From NCBI RefSeq assembly GCF_004379255.2, contig NC_056042.1, positions 13,315,901 through 13,379,900 of the forward strand: a stretch of DNA of 64,000 nucleotides, read 5' to 3'. The position numbers and the translations under genes were made by a program. Every line of letters begins with the position of its first letter. Positions within the stretch are counted from its first letter, which is position 1. This DNA comes from Salvia splendens (Eukaryota; Streptophyta; Magnoliopsida; Lamiales; Lamiaceae). Shown piece by piece: positions 44,502 to 54,565 of the stretch. The notes below the pieces were generated by a model. That model had not been told where the DNA came from, made no database searches, and worked only from the letters and a program-made list of their open reading frames with translations.

Positions 44502-45425
44502 TTCCAACCCTTAGAAGAACCCCACTTTCTAGCCATATATACCCAGATATAACCCCTAGTCCCTGGAATTGTGTGTGTGCAAGGCATAAGGTAAGGAGGC
44601 AACTGGCTAGAAGGACATACAATAAAGAAACCAACTGGAGCGAAAAGAATTGAGAAGCAGGGAGAAAATCGACCAGGAAGTCATTCCAGGCCCAAAAATA
44701 ATAAGAAGGAAAGAATGAAAATGTGAAGAAAATGGTCGAAAACACTTGACCACAAAAAGAATGAGAAGGAATAAGGGTGGCGAAGCCACAAGACGCTACT
44801 GACCAGTTGGGAAGCAACTTCAGAAAAAGTCCAGCCAAGCAGAAGTGGCAGCCGAAAGCCTGAGCGCACACAGTTCCCCCGCATCAGAATAAAGTAATGG
44901 TTTTTGAACCTTAGAGCCTTAGGAACAACCACCCCAAACACTATAACCCAATAGCCCCGTTACAAACCTAAAAGACCTTCAGTAGTCGCACGTGAGATCT
45001 AAGTCCGAAGCATCTGTGGTTCAGCGCTATGAGAGAATACAATCCTAACATCCCCAGTGAGGAGTGAGTGACTGAGAGAATCTAGTGTTAGGCCGCGAGT
45101 GTGGGTGATCTTGACAAGCGGATGTACTAACTGGGAAGGAAAAAGGGGGGCGGCGGAAATTCAAGGCTGTCTAAAGCCGGATTGCACCTGATCCCAAGGG
45201 GAGAGATGATTGAAAATATAACTCAATTGAGTTGTGTTAATGTGTCTAAGTGTCTTTAGTTCTGTTTATGTGTATGTGTCCGTGCTTATGTGTTTTTCTT
45301 TGCGCCATAGTTTAGGGTCTAGGTTAGAATAGAGTCGGTCAGGGGAGTAACCAAGCTAGAATTCGACTTACTTCTTTTGTTGTTCTTCACGCTTGAGGAC
45401 AAGCATGTGGTAAGTGTGAGCAGTT
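44502..45425 (+). other. Athila-like 3' untranslated region and LTR-proximal tract
   Basis: No gene. Ends with GAGGACAAGCATGTGGTAAG and AGTGTGAGCAGTT just before the 3' LTR, the place of the polypurine tract; it is only loosely purine-rich, so the exact primer is uncertain. Confidence 0.6.
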
Positions 45426-46934
45426 TGATAAATCGTATTCTAGGGCTTGGTTACTGGTCAGTATAATGTGCATAATTGGAATATATCTGCAAAACAGTTG
45501 TTAAAGTGTGCAGGGAAGTGTTCTAGCTAGTATGGGAATGTTAGGAGAATTCAGGCGAGAAGGGCGTCAGGATGTTGCTATCCTGACCAGTATGCATGCC
45601 AAAAAGGCTCGAGATGGAGAAGAAGGATAGCTGGGAAGATCAGCCGCAAGCAAGGAGAAAAAGAGTCATTTCATGTATGAAGTATACCCTAAAAATCAAG
45701 GGAGGCCTCCCTATAAAAGGAAGCCACTTGGAGAGAGAAAGATGATCGATTAGTTCATCAACTCCTATGCTTAGTTAGCAATCTCTCTTCGGTAGATCAA
45801 TCCTTCAGCATTATCCTTCATATTCTCGTTCCTCGCCGACAGCCATGGTCACCTGAAGCTCATCAGTTCGCCGGAGTTCCACATCCTTTCGTTCCAGTCA
45901 GCGTGTTTCGTAGTGTTAACAGTTTCATCGCCCGGAGTGACAAACAATCTTTATTTGCTTTCTTAGTTAATCGCACTTTGTTTTCTTACGTTGGATTTGT
46001 TGCACTTTCAATATTTGCTTACTTTGCAGTCTTAGTTGTGATCCAAACGTTTCTATGATATGAAGTTGTTTTTGTGCATCGTTTCTTGTTTGATCTCGTT
46101 CTTTTCTGCCTAGGTACCTTAAATCTAATAGTTATGGTAATTTCTAGTTGTTGCGAGCATGTTTCCATTTCCGAATTGATAGATCTGAGTTCTTGAGTTC
46201 AGTTTGCTGGTAGATTTTAGATTTTAGATCTGAGTCCTAAACCCTAAAGCCTACTTTACTTAGTTTCTGCCACCTTGCATGTCACCTAGTAAGTTTAGTT
46301 GCAGTTTCGGTATTTGATCTTTTGATTTGAGGTTTTAATTGTAGATCTGTGTTCATGAAGTTGTTCATCTGTGTTTCTATGGTGATAATTCTGGATTCAC
46401 TGATCTGATTTGATTCATGTTGAAGAAGATAACATCTCCATCCAACTTTTGGACCACTTTTGCTTTTTAACCACTTTTTACTTTTGTCCTTTACTTTTCA
46501 GCTGTCACTTTTCAGATCTGTAGGCCTAGTCACCTAACTACCTCTTTTCCTCTGATATTCCGTTTAGCCTTTTATAGTAAACTCGTACTTTCCATATATT
46601 TCCTGAAACCTATGCTCCCCACTTTCCACGTACACACCTACATGTCAATCATCTTTCTCCCTGCCTCCTAGTCAGTAGAGTAACATCTTAAATTCCAGCC
46701 TAGATAAAGTCTCAACCAAAAGCGTGGTAGCTAACCAAACCTTTCCAGAATTTCACCACAATTCCCAAAGCGCATTCATCTCTGTGGGATTCGACCCTTA
46801 CGTCCACTATACTAGTCAGTAGAAGTGGGTTGAGGAATTATTGATACCAGGTTCAGGCATAGCTAGGGTTCCATCATGATCAGTAGGATACATCCTGTGC
46901 TGGACACGACACCTGACACAAACCTGCTCTTTCA
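45426..46934 (+). repeat. Athila-like 3' LTR, 1509 bp
   Basis: Starts TGATAAATCGTATTCTAGGG and ends CTCTTTCA, followed by the TSD ATTGT (46935-46939). TATA box TATAAAAG at 45712-45719. It keeps the TG start that the 5' copies have lost. Confidence 0.95.
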
Positions 46935-47513
46935 ATTGTGCAATGCAGCAATAGCGAGAAGCACTCAGATAAATGTAATCCTTGTTACAGGTGAATAGGT
47001 ATCGAAGAAGTCATGTCCTTCCTTTTGTTTAAAACCCTTTATTACTAGTCGGGCTTTATACTTATCCACTGTTCCATCGGCCTTAAATTTTCTTTTAAGT
47101 ACCCATTTGCAACCTAGAGGTTTCGCACCTTCAGGTAGATCTACCAACACCCAAGTGTGGTTTAGCAAAATTGAATCAATTTCGCTTTGAACAGCTTCTC
47201 TCCAATGTAGCCCGTCTGGGCCATCGAAGGCTACTTTTATAGATGCCGGTTCTTGATCTAACATAAAGGCAATGTAGTCAGGACCAAATGTTTTTGGTGT
47301 TCTGACTCTACTACCACGACTTAGTACTGTATCCTTTGGATCGGGCCTTGCACGCTTGCGCGATTCAGGTTCCTCCTCCGCTGATTTAGAACTAGTGGCT
47401 TTTTCTTCCACTGGTTTAGAACTAGTGGCTTCTTCTTCAATTCTTGTCTCAGACTTTTTTCTTATCTTTGCAAGGAAATGTATTTTCGAGAAATACAACA
47501 TTCCTTGACTCAA
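46935..47513 (-). pseudogene. Copia 1 reverse transcriptase N-terminal part
   Basis: Minus strand: Ser/Glu-rich linker (EEKATSSKSAEEEPESRKRA), then RTPKTFGPDYIAFMLDQEP, WREAVQSEIDSILLNHTWVL and the first RT motifs CKWVLKRKFKADGTVDKYKA, RLVIKGFKQKEG. The frame stops near 46965 and the gene is cut at the Athila insertion. It continues at 29755. The upstream frame 49119-47449 overlaps in another phase, implying an indel around 47460. Confidence 0.92.
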
Positions 47514-49173
47514 TTGTTGTTCCTACTGTAATAGTCGATATTTCAGACTTGTGAACAACAAATCGATATGCACTTCTGTTAAGTGCATATCCAATGAAGA
47601 TACAATCAACTGTTTTAGGTCCAATTGTAACTTCTTTGGGCGGGGGAACCATTGCTTTTGTCAAACACCCCCACACTTTGAGGTATTTGTAAGATGGTTT
47701 CCTTCCTTTCCACGACTCATAAGGAGTGACGTCTTTTCCTTTGCGTGGGATTTTGTTTAGGATAGAATTGGCTGTCAAGATAGCCTCCCCCCACATGTTC
47801 TGGGGCAATCTAGAACTAAGTAGCAGTGCATTCATCATTTCCTTTAGAGTTCGATTTTTGCGTTCTGCAACACCATTAGATTGTGGTGAATATGGAGCAG
47901 TTGTTTGATGAATTATACCACTTGCGTTGCATAATTCCTTAAATGGGGCTACATATTCGCCTCCTCTATCGCTTCGAATCGTTTTGATTTTACAACCAAG
48001 TTGATTCTCAACTTCGTTCTTATAATTTTTGAACGCTTCTATTGCTTCATCTTTACTTCTTAAAAGATAAATGTAGTAATACCTTGTGCAATCATCTATG
48101 AAAGTGATAAAGTATTTTTTACTACCTCTAGTTTGCACCATCTTTAAGTCACATACGCCCGTGTGAATTAATTCAAGGGGTTTTGTGCTTCGTTCAACCG
48201 AGTGAAACGACAACTTAGTCATTTTTGCTTCAAGACGAATTTCACATTTATCTTGGGTATCCACTTCATTAACCTTTAGTAAATCTAAATTCACTAATCT
48301 TTTAATGGCTTTTGAATTTACATGTCTCAATCTACAATGCCACAAATTTGAACACTCAGTCAAGTAAGAGGAAGTAGATTCTTTATTATTAGCCAACGGC
48401 TTTGCAACACTGCGAGTTTCCACACTGAGCTTGAAAAGTCCATCGGTTACATAACCTTTTCTGAGTAACTTTCCAAACTTGTACAATGTAAACCTATCAG
48501 ACTCAAATACAAGTTTAAACCCCTTATTAACTAGTATTGATCCTGACACTAGGTTCTTGCGAATGTCCGGGACATGCAACACATCCTTCAAATTGATAGT
48601 GACGCCAGACGTCATCATGAAAATCACGTTGCCAATGCCGAGGATTTCGGACGATGCTTGATTCCTCATGTTGATCTTCCTCCCTTCAACAGTAGTGTAG
48701 GAGGCAAACTTGCTCCTATCTGAGCAGACATGAGCAGTAGCGCCGGTGTCGATGTACCAGCCACCCTTGTTATCAACAAGGTTAACTTCTTCAGTGACCA
48801 CAGGAATGAGGTCGTTTTCATCCCAGTCTTTGAACTCATTCTGAATGACGTGGGCTGCCGACTTCTTCTTCTTGCTGCGGCAATCCTTGGCAAAGTGGCC
48901 AGTTTTGCCACACTTAGAGCTTTCGCCTTCAAATTTCTTTGCATGCTGCTTTCCTTTCCCTTTATCCTTTTGACCTGGGCGAGGACGTTTGTTGGAAGGA
49001 TCGCCCCGCTCCAACAGATTGGTTTTGGCTTCAAGTGGGCTAAAGCCTTTAGCCTTTTGGTCGCTTTTGCGCATATCAGCCTCAATGCGCAATTTCACGA
49101 TCAAGTCTTCAAGGGTCATCTTCTTTCGCTTGTATTTGAGATAGCTCTCGAAGTCCTTCCAACTGGGAGGAAG
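47449..49173 (-). pseudogene. Copia 1 gag end, protease and integrase
   Basis: Minus-strand order: gag tail (LEDLIVKLRIEADMRKSDQK), CCHC-like knuckle CGKTGHFAKDC whose first Cys is missing (SSKCGKTG), and protease WYIDTGATAHVCSDRS (DTGA). Integrase follows with HHCC LWHCRLRHVNS ... DKCEIRLEAK, where Arg replaces a zinc Cys. The core has IHTGVCDLK (first catalytic Asp replaced by Gly), TIRSDRGGEY (second Asp kept) and SNGVAERKNRTLKEMM (Glu kept), then the GKG-like C-terminal part YLKVWGCL. Gag N-terminus is cut at 49173 by copia 2. The integrase looks inactive. Confidence 0.92.
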
Positions 49174-50640
49174 TGTTAGGGTTTTGTATACTAGAAATCA
49201 CCTTTCGAGTGATTGCATACTGTAAAACTCTAATGGTTATTTTCCAATAAATGCAACAGATTATTTTTGTCATTATGTTGTTATGTTTTACATTTAAAGG
49301 TTGTTTATTGCATATTTAAATGTATAAGCAAACGTAACAAAGTCTAAGTCTTTGTTTTAGTAAACCGGTTGTGGGCGTCGTCCAATTTAAGGTAACACGG
49401 TCAGTTCTAAACAAAGAAAAATAAGAATTTCACAACCTAGATAGGCCTAGACTACCTATCGCGAAAGGTTGTAATGTCAGTCCGATTATTTCTAAGCCTT
49501 ATTGAAATAAGATGAAGTTGGTGTGGTATAGCACTGAATGGATCTAACAGCAAGACGAGTCTTTATGCTATCTAATGAAAGACGAGGTCTTGATAATTAA
49601 TTTCTTAATCAATGTACGTTAGCATTGAGCATACGATATTGAGTATCCACTACTTTGACTTACCAATGGTGCGGGTTTTTCGTAACCCAACAATCCAGGT
49701 ATATTGGGTAGTGGTGATCATTATCTAGAGGTGTTAGGATTGCTATTATGTTGAAATGTGCGCGAGTAGAGTCTCGTTTGATAATATCCACAAGAGGAGC
49801 TCGAAACAAGGTTTTATTATTCGGAACCTAGCTAGTTGGAGTTTAATTACTCTATGAATAATAAATAAGAGTTTCTTGCTAAGTCCACTCTTGGAGAATA
49901 AAATATGTTAATTAATTACGTCCATAGCAGACAATAATTATTTAATTGATGTTTCTATCTTAAACACGGGAAATAAATTGAACGCGAATAAAGGAAACCA
50001 GGAATACTTGTAATTTCAGATTTGGAAAGGCAGTGCAATATTACTTCTGTAGTGGCTGCTTGTAATATTCCAATATAAGCTTATATTAAATTGTGGGTTC
50101 AATTTAATTAGTAAAAAGCTAATTGGGTGAGGCCTGATCCAAATTCTTCCTTAGATCCCTGACTGGGCCCAATATTTGACTTATATAAATAGGAGAATAA
50201 ATGAGACAGAAAACACACCTTTTTCCACTCACAAATTTTCGTCCACTCCTTTGAGAGAGAGAAATCGAAAATTGCCTTCCTTCGTGAGCTGAGTTCTGTC
50301 TTCGTTATTCAAGTCCTAATACGTTGGTGAGATTTGCCCACAAAAATACCGGCGTATAGTCCGGGACACCAGTCAGAAGATCTGAGGTCTTGTATTGAAG
50401 ATCTTCACGTGGAGACGGAGCGAGCCATCATCGATTCTTGATTGAATCAACGAGGTAAATTGGCTAATTCCGTAGTAACCATGTTTTAGGGATTTTATAT
50501 GCTAAAGCATGTTTTAATTCAAGTTATGAGCATGATACATGTGAAAATTGCGCGAATAGAATTTGTCTAAATAATCTGCTAAATAGAACAAATTCATGTG
50601 ATTGGATATTGAACGCACACTTCCGCTGCCAACCCCTTCA
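49174..50640 (+). repeat. Copia 2 5' LTR, 1467 bp
   Basis: Starts TGTTAGGGTTTTGTATACTA and ends CCAACCCCTTCA, two bases before the PBS. TATA box TATATAAATAGG near 50182-50193. No gene inside. Confidence 0.88.
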
Positions 50641-50642
50641 AT

Positions 50643-50655
50643 TGGTATCAGAGCC
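50643..50655 (+). promoter_or_regulatory. Primer binding site, initiator tRNA-Met type
   Basis: TGGTATCAGAGCC after the LTR end and two spacer bases, the usual copia primer site. Confidence 0.95.
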
Positions 50656-51785
50656 AGTCTTTGGCTCTGATTATTTGGATTTAAATTTTGTGAAATTCAT
50701 GTATGCATGTGTTATTTGATTGCGAAGCATGTTCTTGGTGTTTTTGTTTAATTTTATGCATGATGAACTCAAGAACTATCGAATCAAAGAACTTGAATTG
50801 CTCGAACGCACCACGTGCGATCGAGGTAGGGATGTCGAGACAGTGGGAGCCGGGAGCCGTGATCACGGGGCGACGCGCAGACGAGTGGGGGCTCGTGCGC
50901 GCCGCCGGCCGAGACCACACGCACCAGACGAAACCCGGGTCGAGGTCGATGTGGCGGTGACTGGCGCGGAGTGGTGGTTCGTCCGAGAACCACCGAGACA
51001 CCGCGAGACACCAGGCCAACCCTAGGCGGAAGGCTTCCCGAGACGAAGCTCCAGTCGTGGCCGAGACGTGTGCGCCATAAGGCGCGACGTGTGCCGAGAC
51101 GAGAGGAGAATCCAGGCTCGGGAGGGATGAGACGGGTAATAGCAACTGGCCGAGAGCAGCGCCGCAGTCCTGCGCGCTGCTGGCTGAGAGTTGCGGGACC
51201 CGATGAGCCACGACACCGAGACGGACTTAGCGGCTGGCCGAGAGCTGAGGCGCCTGTGCGCGTCTCGCTGGCTGAGAGCTGCCGAGACACCGACGCGCCG
51301 GTGGTCTAGCCAGGTGGCCGAGAGCATGTGCGCACTCGTGCACTGCTGGCCGAGACGCTTCATGCGTCGTGATCCGACGACGAACTCATCGGATTTTCGT
51401 CGTTCATCGTTCGTGCGAACCTCGTGCGATGAGATAACGATGAAGGATTATTTTAATGATTATTTGATTATTTTATTAAAAGATATCATTAAAATATTAT
51501 TATTTAATTGAAATAAAATCTTTTTGGAAGATTTGTCTAGATTTTAGGAATATTTTTATTATTATCTATATCTATGGAAATAAATAATATTATTTTATTC
51601 CTAGATGATATAGATGAGAATAATTTAATAGTTTCCTAATATTTATCTAGATTTAAGGAATATTTTTATTATTATCTATATCTATGGAAATAAATAATGA
51701 TTATTATATTCCTAGATGATATGGATGAGAATAATTTAATAGTTTCCTAAAATTTATATATCTAAGATCCTAATAAGGATAGATA
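50656..51785 (+). other. Copia 2 leader: GC-rich block then AT-rich duplicated block
   Basis: 50820-51420 is strongly GC-rich with the word GGC(C/T)GAGAG(C/T) at 51148, 51182, 51236, 51270 and 51316, and looser forms (GGCCGAGAC) at 50908, 51058 and 51348. Open frames on both strands here are due to composition. 51430-51785 is AT-rich and contains a 110-bp unit repeated twice (from about 51536 and 51646). No gene is supported. Confidence 0.6.
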
Positions 51786-54521
51786 TGTCACGACCGCCCC
51801 CTATGGTTAATAAAAGCAAGCGATCGCAACTTAAAGGGGGTTTTAAAGGACATTCAAAGAAGGCTAGGGTTTTCAATAAAAGTGTGACCAAAATTTAGGT
51901 TTAATAAATAAAATGACCAAGAGTAATTACGTTTAATAAATAAAGGACTAAGGGTTTAGCATTTATTCAAAAGTAATGAGTTTTCAAATATCCCACATAA
52001 AACAGTTTTAATTTAAATAAAAGTATGTAAAGAAAACATCACAGCGGAAGCATCCAAGAGAAGAGTGACGTCATGTGTGAAGACACGACGACACTGGGAG
52101 TTTAAAAACGACCATAGTTTATTATTAATTCCTGCTCAACACCACCAACCGCTCGTCGCTGCTCAACCTGCACATAGAGAAAACATATGCAGGGCTGAGT
52201 ACTTTTGAAAATACTCAGTGGCTCATGCCCGAAAACATTTTTATAAGAGTAGATATTATCATGTCATACGTAGGTAACCATCGGGGTTTGAGCTTTTAAA
52301 AAGGCCCGAGGCACCAAAATATTTTCCATTGTTCAAAATAGTGACTGCGCAGTCATTTTTCCCCATCATCATCAACCATATCTGCCAATACATGACAAGG
52401 AATGCGGCTTCAAACCAGGTCACTAGACCGGCCAGCCCGTACGCTAGCACACAGTCTACCATAGGTGTACACTAATCCAAGTAGGGTTTGCGGCCCTACG
52501 AGGACCCGAATTCGATTTATATAACAGTGGCAACAGCCACATCAGATAGGCATGTTAAAACAAATCACGGCATGATAATCGCTTTAAACCACCCTTATAA
52601 CACCACGTAATATTTTCGGAAAAAAAATAAAGAGGTTTGAAAAGAAGCCCACCTCGATCCTTTAGATTTCAAGTTTCGCTTTTCCTTTGATATCACGCTT
52701 TACGCACGAATTTTCACCTTTGGATAAGGTATTCCCAATTAGTCACTAACATGGACTTAGTATTATGCATGTCCTTAATTTTTCCCTTTTCCCAACAACA
52801 AATGGAAATCACATCATAGCATAACATCTTTGCATATCACATCATCTCGTCACATATATAATTCATGTATGCCATTCAAAACATAGCAAACATAATTTTA
52901 CAACAAATGGAAATCTGGCAGCACTGCGCAACCATTTTATAAAAATCATTTAAAAATCATCCGACTTCCGTTGGGGCTAAAACTTTACGACAAAGTAGTA
53001 GACTCATCAAATAACTTCCAGTTTAAATTTCATGTCAAAATAACCTTTTTAGGTCGGTCAAATAGAAAACGTAACCTACTGGTCGAGAAAACAGTTTCTG
53101 CCAGAAATGCGCAGTCAACTTTAAAAATTCACCAAAAATCCATCTTTTATCCAAATGGGTTGAAATTTACACACAACATAGGAAATCCAAATGCAGTCGG
53201 AATCACAGTTTCTCATGCTTTTAGGAAATCCGAATTAGGGTTTACCCCCACTTATTCAAAATCAACCTTTTCATGGTTTTAACATACAAGCATGCTCAAA
53301 AGGGTCCTTAGACACATATTTTCATGAAATCACATATCATTCACCGAGGATTCATTAAATCATCAACCAATTGAAATCAAAAAGCATTCACACATACGAT
53401 TACACATTCCCACCGATTAAACCCTTAGATCTGCATTCCCTACACTCTCTACATGCATGACGGAGTCAAAGAAGGTTTAGGTGGAGAGGAGTGAAGAATA
53501 TAGGTTTGAATTTACCTTTCTTGGACGAAACAAACGGTAGAAAGCGAATAAAACCTTGGTTCTTCAATAATCTCTTGGGAAATTGAGGGGATCTTGAGTA
53601 GAGTGGAAGAACAAGTATGGGAGAGTGGAGAAGAGGGAATGAGCGTGTACTTCAAGGGAGGGGGCGATTTTTTTGGTGGGGGCTAGGGTTAGGTTTTGTT
53701 TTATTTATAGAGTTAAGATGAAATCTCCAATTAATTGCATGAAGATATGGAGAATAAATCAAATAAAGATTTGAGATATTTGGGGAGGGATGATTGGCGT
53801 GTAAATTGAGGGAGAATAAGGAGGATATTCGAAAATCATGGTTATTTAATTAGCCATGATTTAATTTGGTATTTTCACGGAGCAGAATAAAATATAATAC
53901 GGAGCAGGAAAATTAATAAAAATTCTACCCAAATTAAATGGTAGTAGGCGTGTGATTTAACTCCTTCCACAAGGAATAATTTTCAAATCTTTAACAAAAT
54001 AAGACAATGCAAGATTTGCTAGGATATTCCAATTTCATCATGGAAAGAAATAATTAAGGGATCAAAATAAATAATGAATAATTTCCTTCTCCCACAAATT
54101 AGGAAATTTCGAAACCTCCCTTAGGAAAAATAATAGGGCCGATTTTTATCATGAAGAAATAAGATAATTAGGCTTTGGATTTGATTTGGACAATTATCCC
54201 AACACAAATAATTAAATCCGAGAAAAGAATTCCTCTCCAATAACCAATAGTGGTCGAAATTTTCTCCACAAAAGGGCAAGGTAATTATTTATGATCCTAA
54301 TTAAATCTCACTCCCCTTAAAATATAAGTTGCCGCAATATATTTCATTCCACATCAATTAATTTAAGCCACATCATAAAATCAACGAATTTGACTCTGTC
54401 AAATCAAAATTAGGTCACCAAAGCAAACACATAACGATTCGCCATTTAATTGCGACAATCAAAGCAATAAATGCAACGTCTTAGGGTTCCAAAATTAGGG
54501 TTCGAAAAGTGGGGCGTTACA
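51786..54521 (-). repeat. Tekay 3' LTR, 2736 bp
   Basis: Ends TGTCACGACCGCCCCC and GGGGCGTTACA on the plus strand. Contains the paired hairpins at 52167-52217 and two tandem units starting near 52916 and 53100. No gene. Confidence 0.95.
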
Positions 54522-54534
54522 TCCTACCACTCTT
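54522..54534 (-). promoter_or_regulatory. Tekay polypurine tract
   Basis: The minus strand reads AAGAGTGGTAGGA directly before the 3' LTR. Confidence 0.8.
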
Positions 54535-54565
54535 AAAAGAAATTTCATCCCGAAATTTGGTACTC

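Larger units (their letters stand above)
29756..46934 (+). mobile_element. Athila-like Ty3 element, 17.2 kb, internally rearranged
   Basis: It is bounded by LTRs 29756-31258 and 45426-46934 and by the TSD ATTGT in copia pol. Order: LTR, tRNA-Asp PBS, gag, protease, partial RT; then a second unit (copia flank, LTR, PBS, partial gag); then RT, RNase H, integrase, a long downstream ORF, a hairpin-rich 3' region and the 3' LTR. The extra LTR comes from a 5441-bp tandem duplication. Integrase and gag features ([21 protein letters not shown] block, retrotrans_gag) place it in the Athila group. Multiple stops and frameshifts disable it. Confidence 0.92.
26853..49173 (-). mobile_element. Ty1/copia element 1, minus strand, split by nested Athila
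   Basis: Minus-strand order: gag zinc knuckle, protease, integrase, reverse transcriptase (49173-46935), a 17.2-kb insertion, then the rest of reverse transcriptase and RNase H (29755-28545), polypurine tract and 3' LTR (27989-26853). The pol order protease-integrase-RT-RNase H defines copia. Its 5' end is missing here because a second copia element sits in gag at 49174; the remainder may lie beyond the window. It is disabled by frameshifts, stops and loss of integrase catalytic residues. Confidence 0.9.
49174..51785 (+). mobile_element. Ty1/copia-type element 2, 5' part
   Basis: A plus-strand LTR, PBS and about 1.1 kb of internal sequence inserted into copia 1 gag after GGAAG. No gag start appears within the 1.1 kb, unusual for an autonomous copia element, so it may be a large non-autonomous derivative. 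At 51786 a Tekay LTR interrupts it; the rest, if it exists, is beyond the window. Confidence 0.75.

Noticed and set aside
50681..51511. Several 100-176 codon frames on both strands
   Set aside because: GC-rich leader of copia 2 with repeated GGCYGAGAG words; frames overlap in all phases and show no domain.
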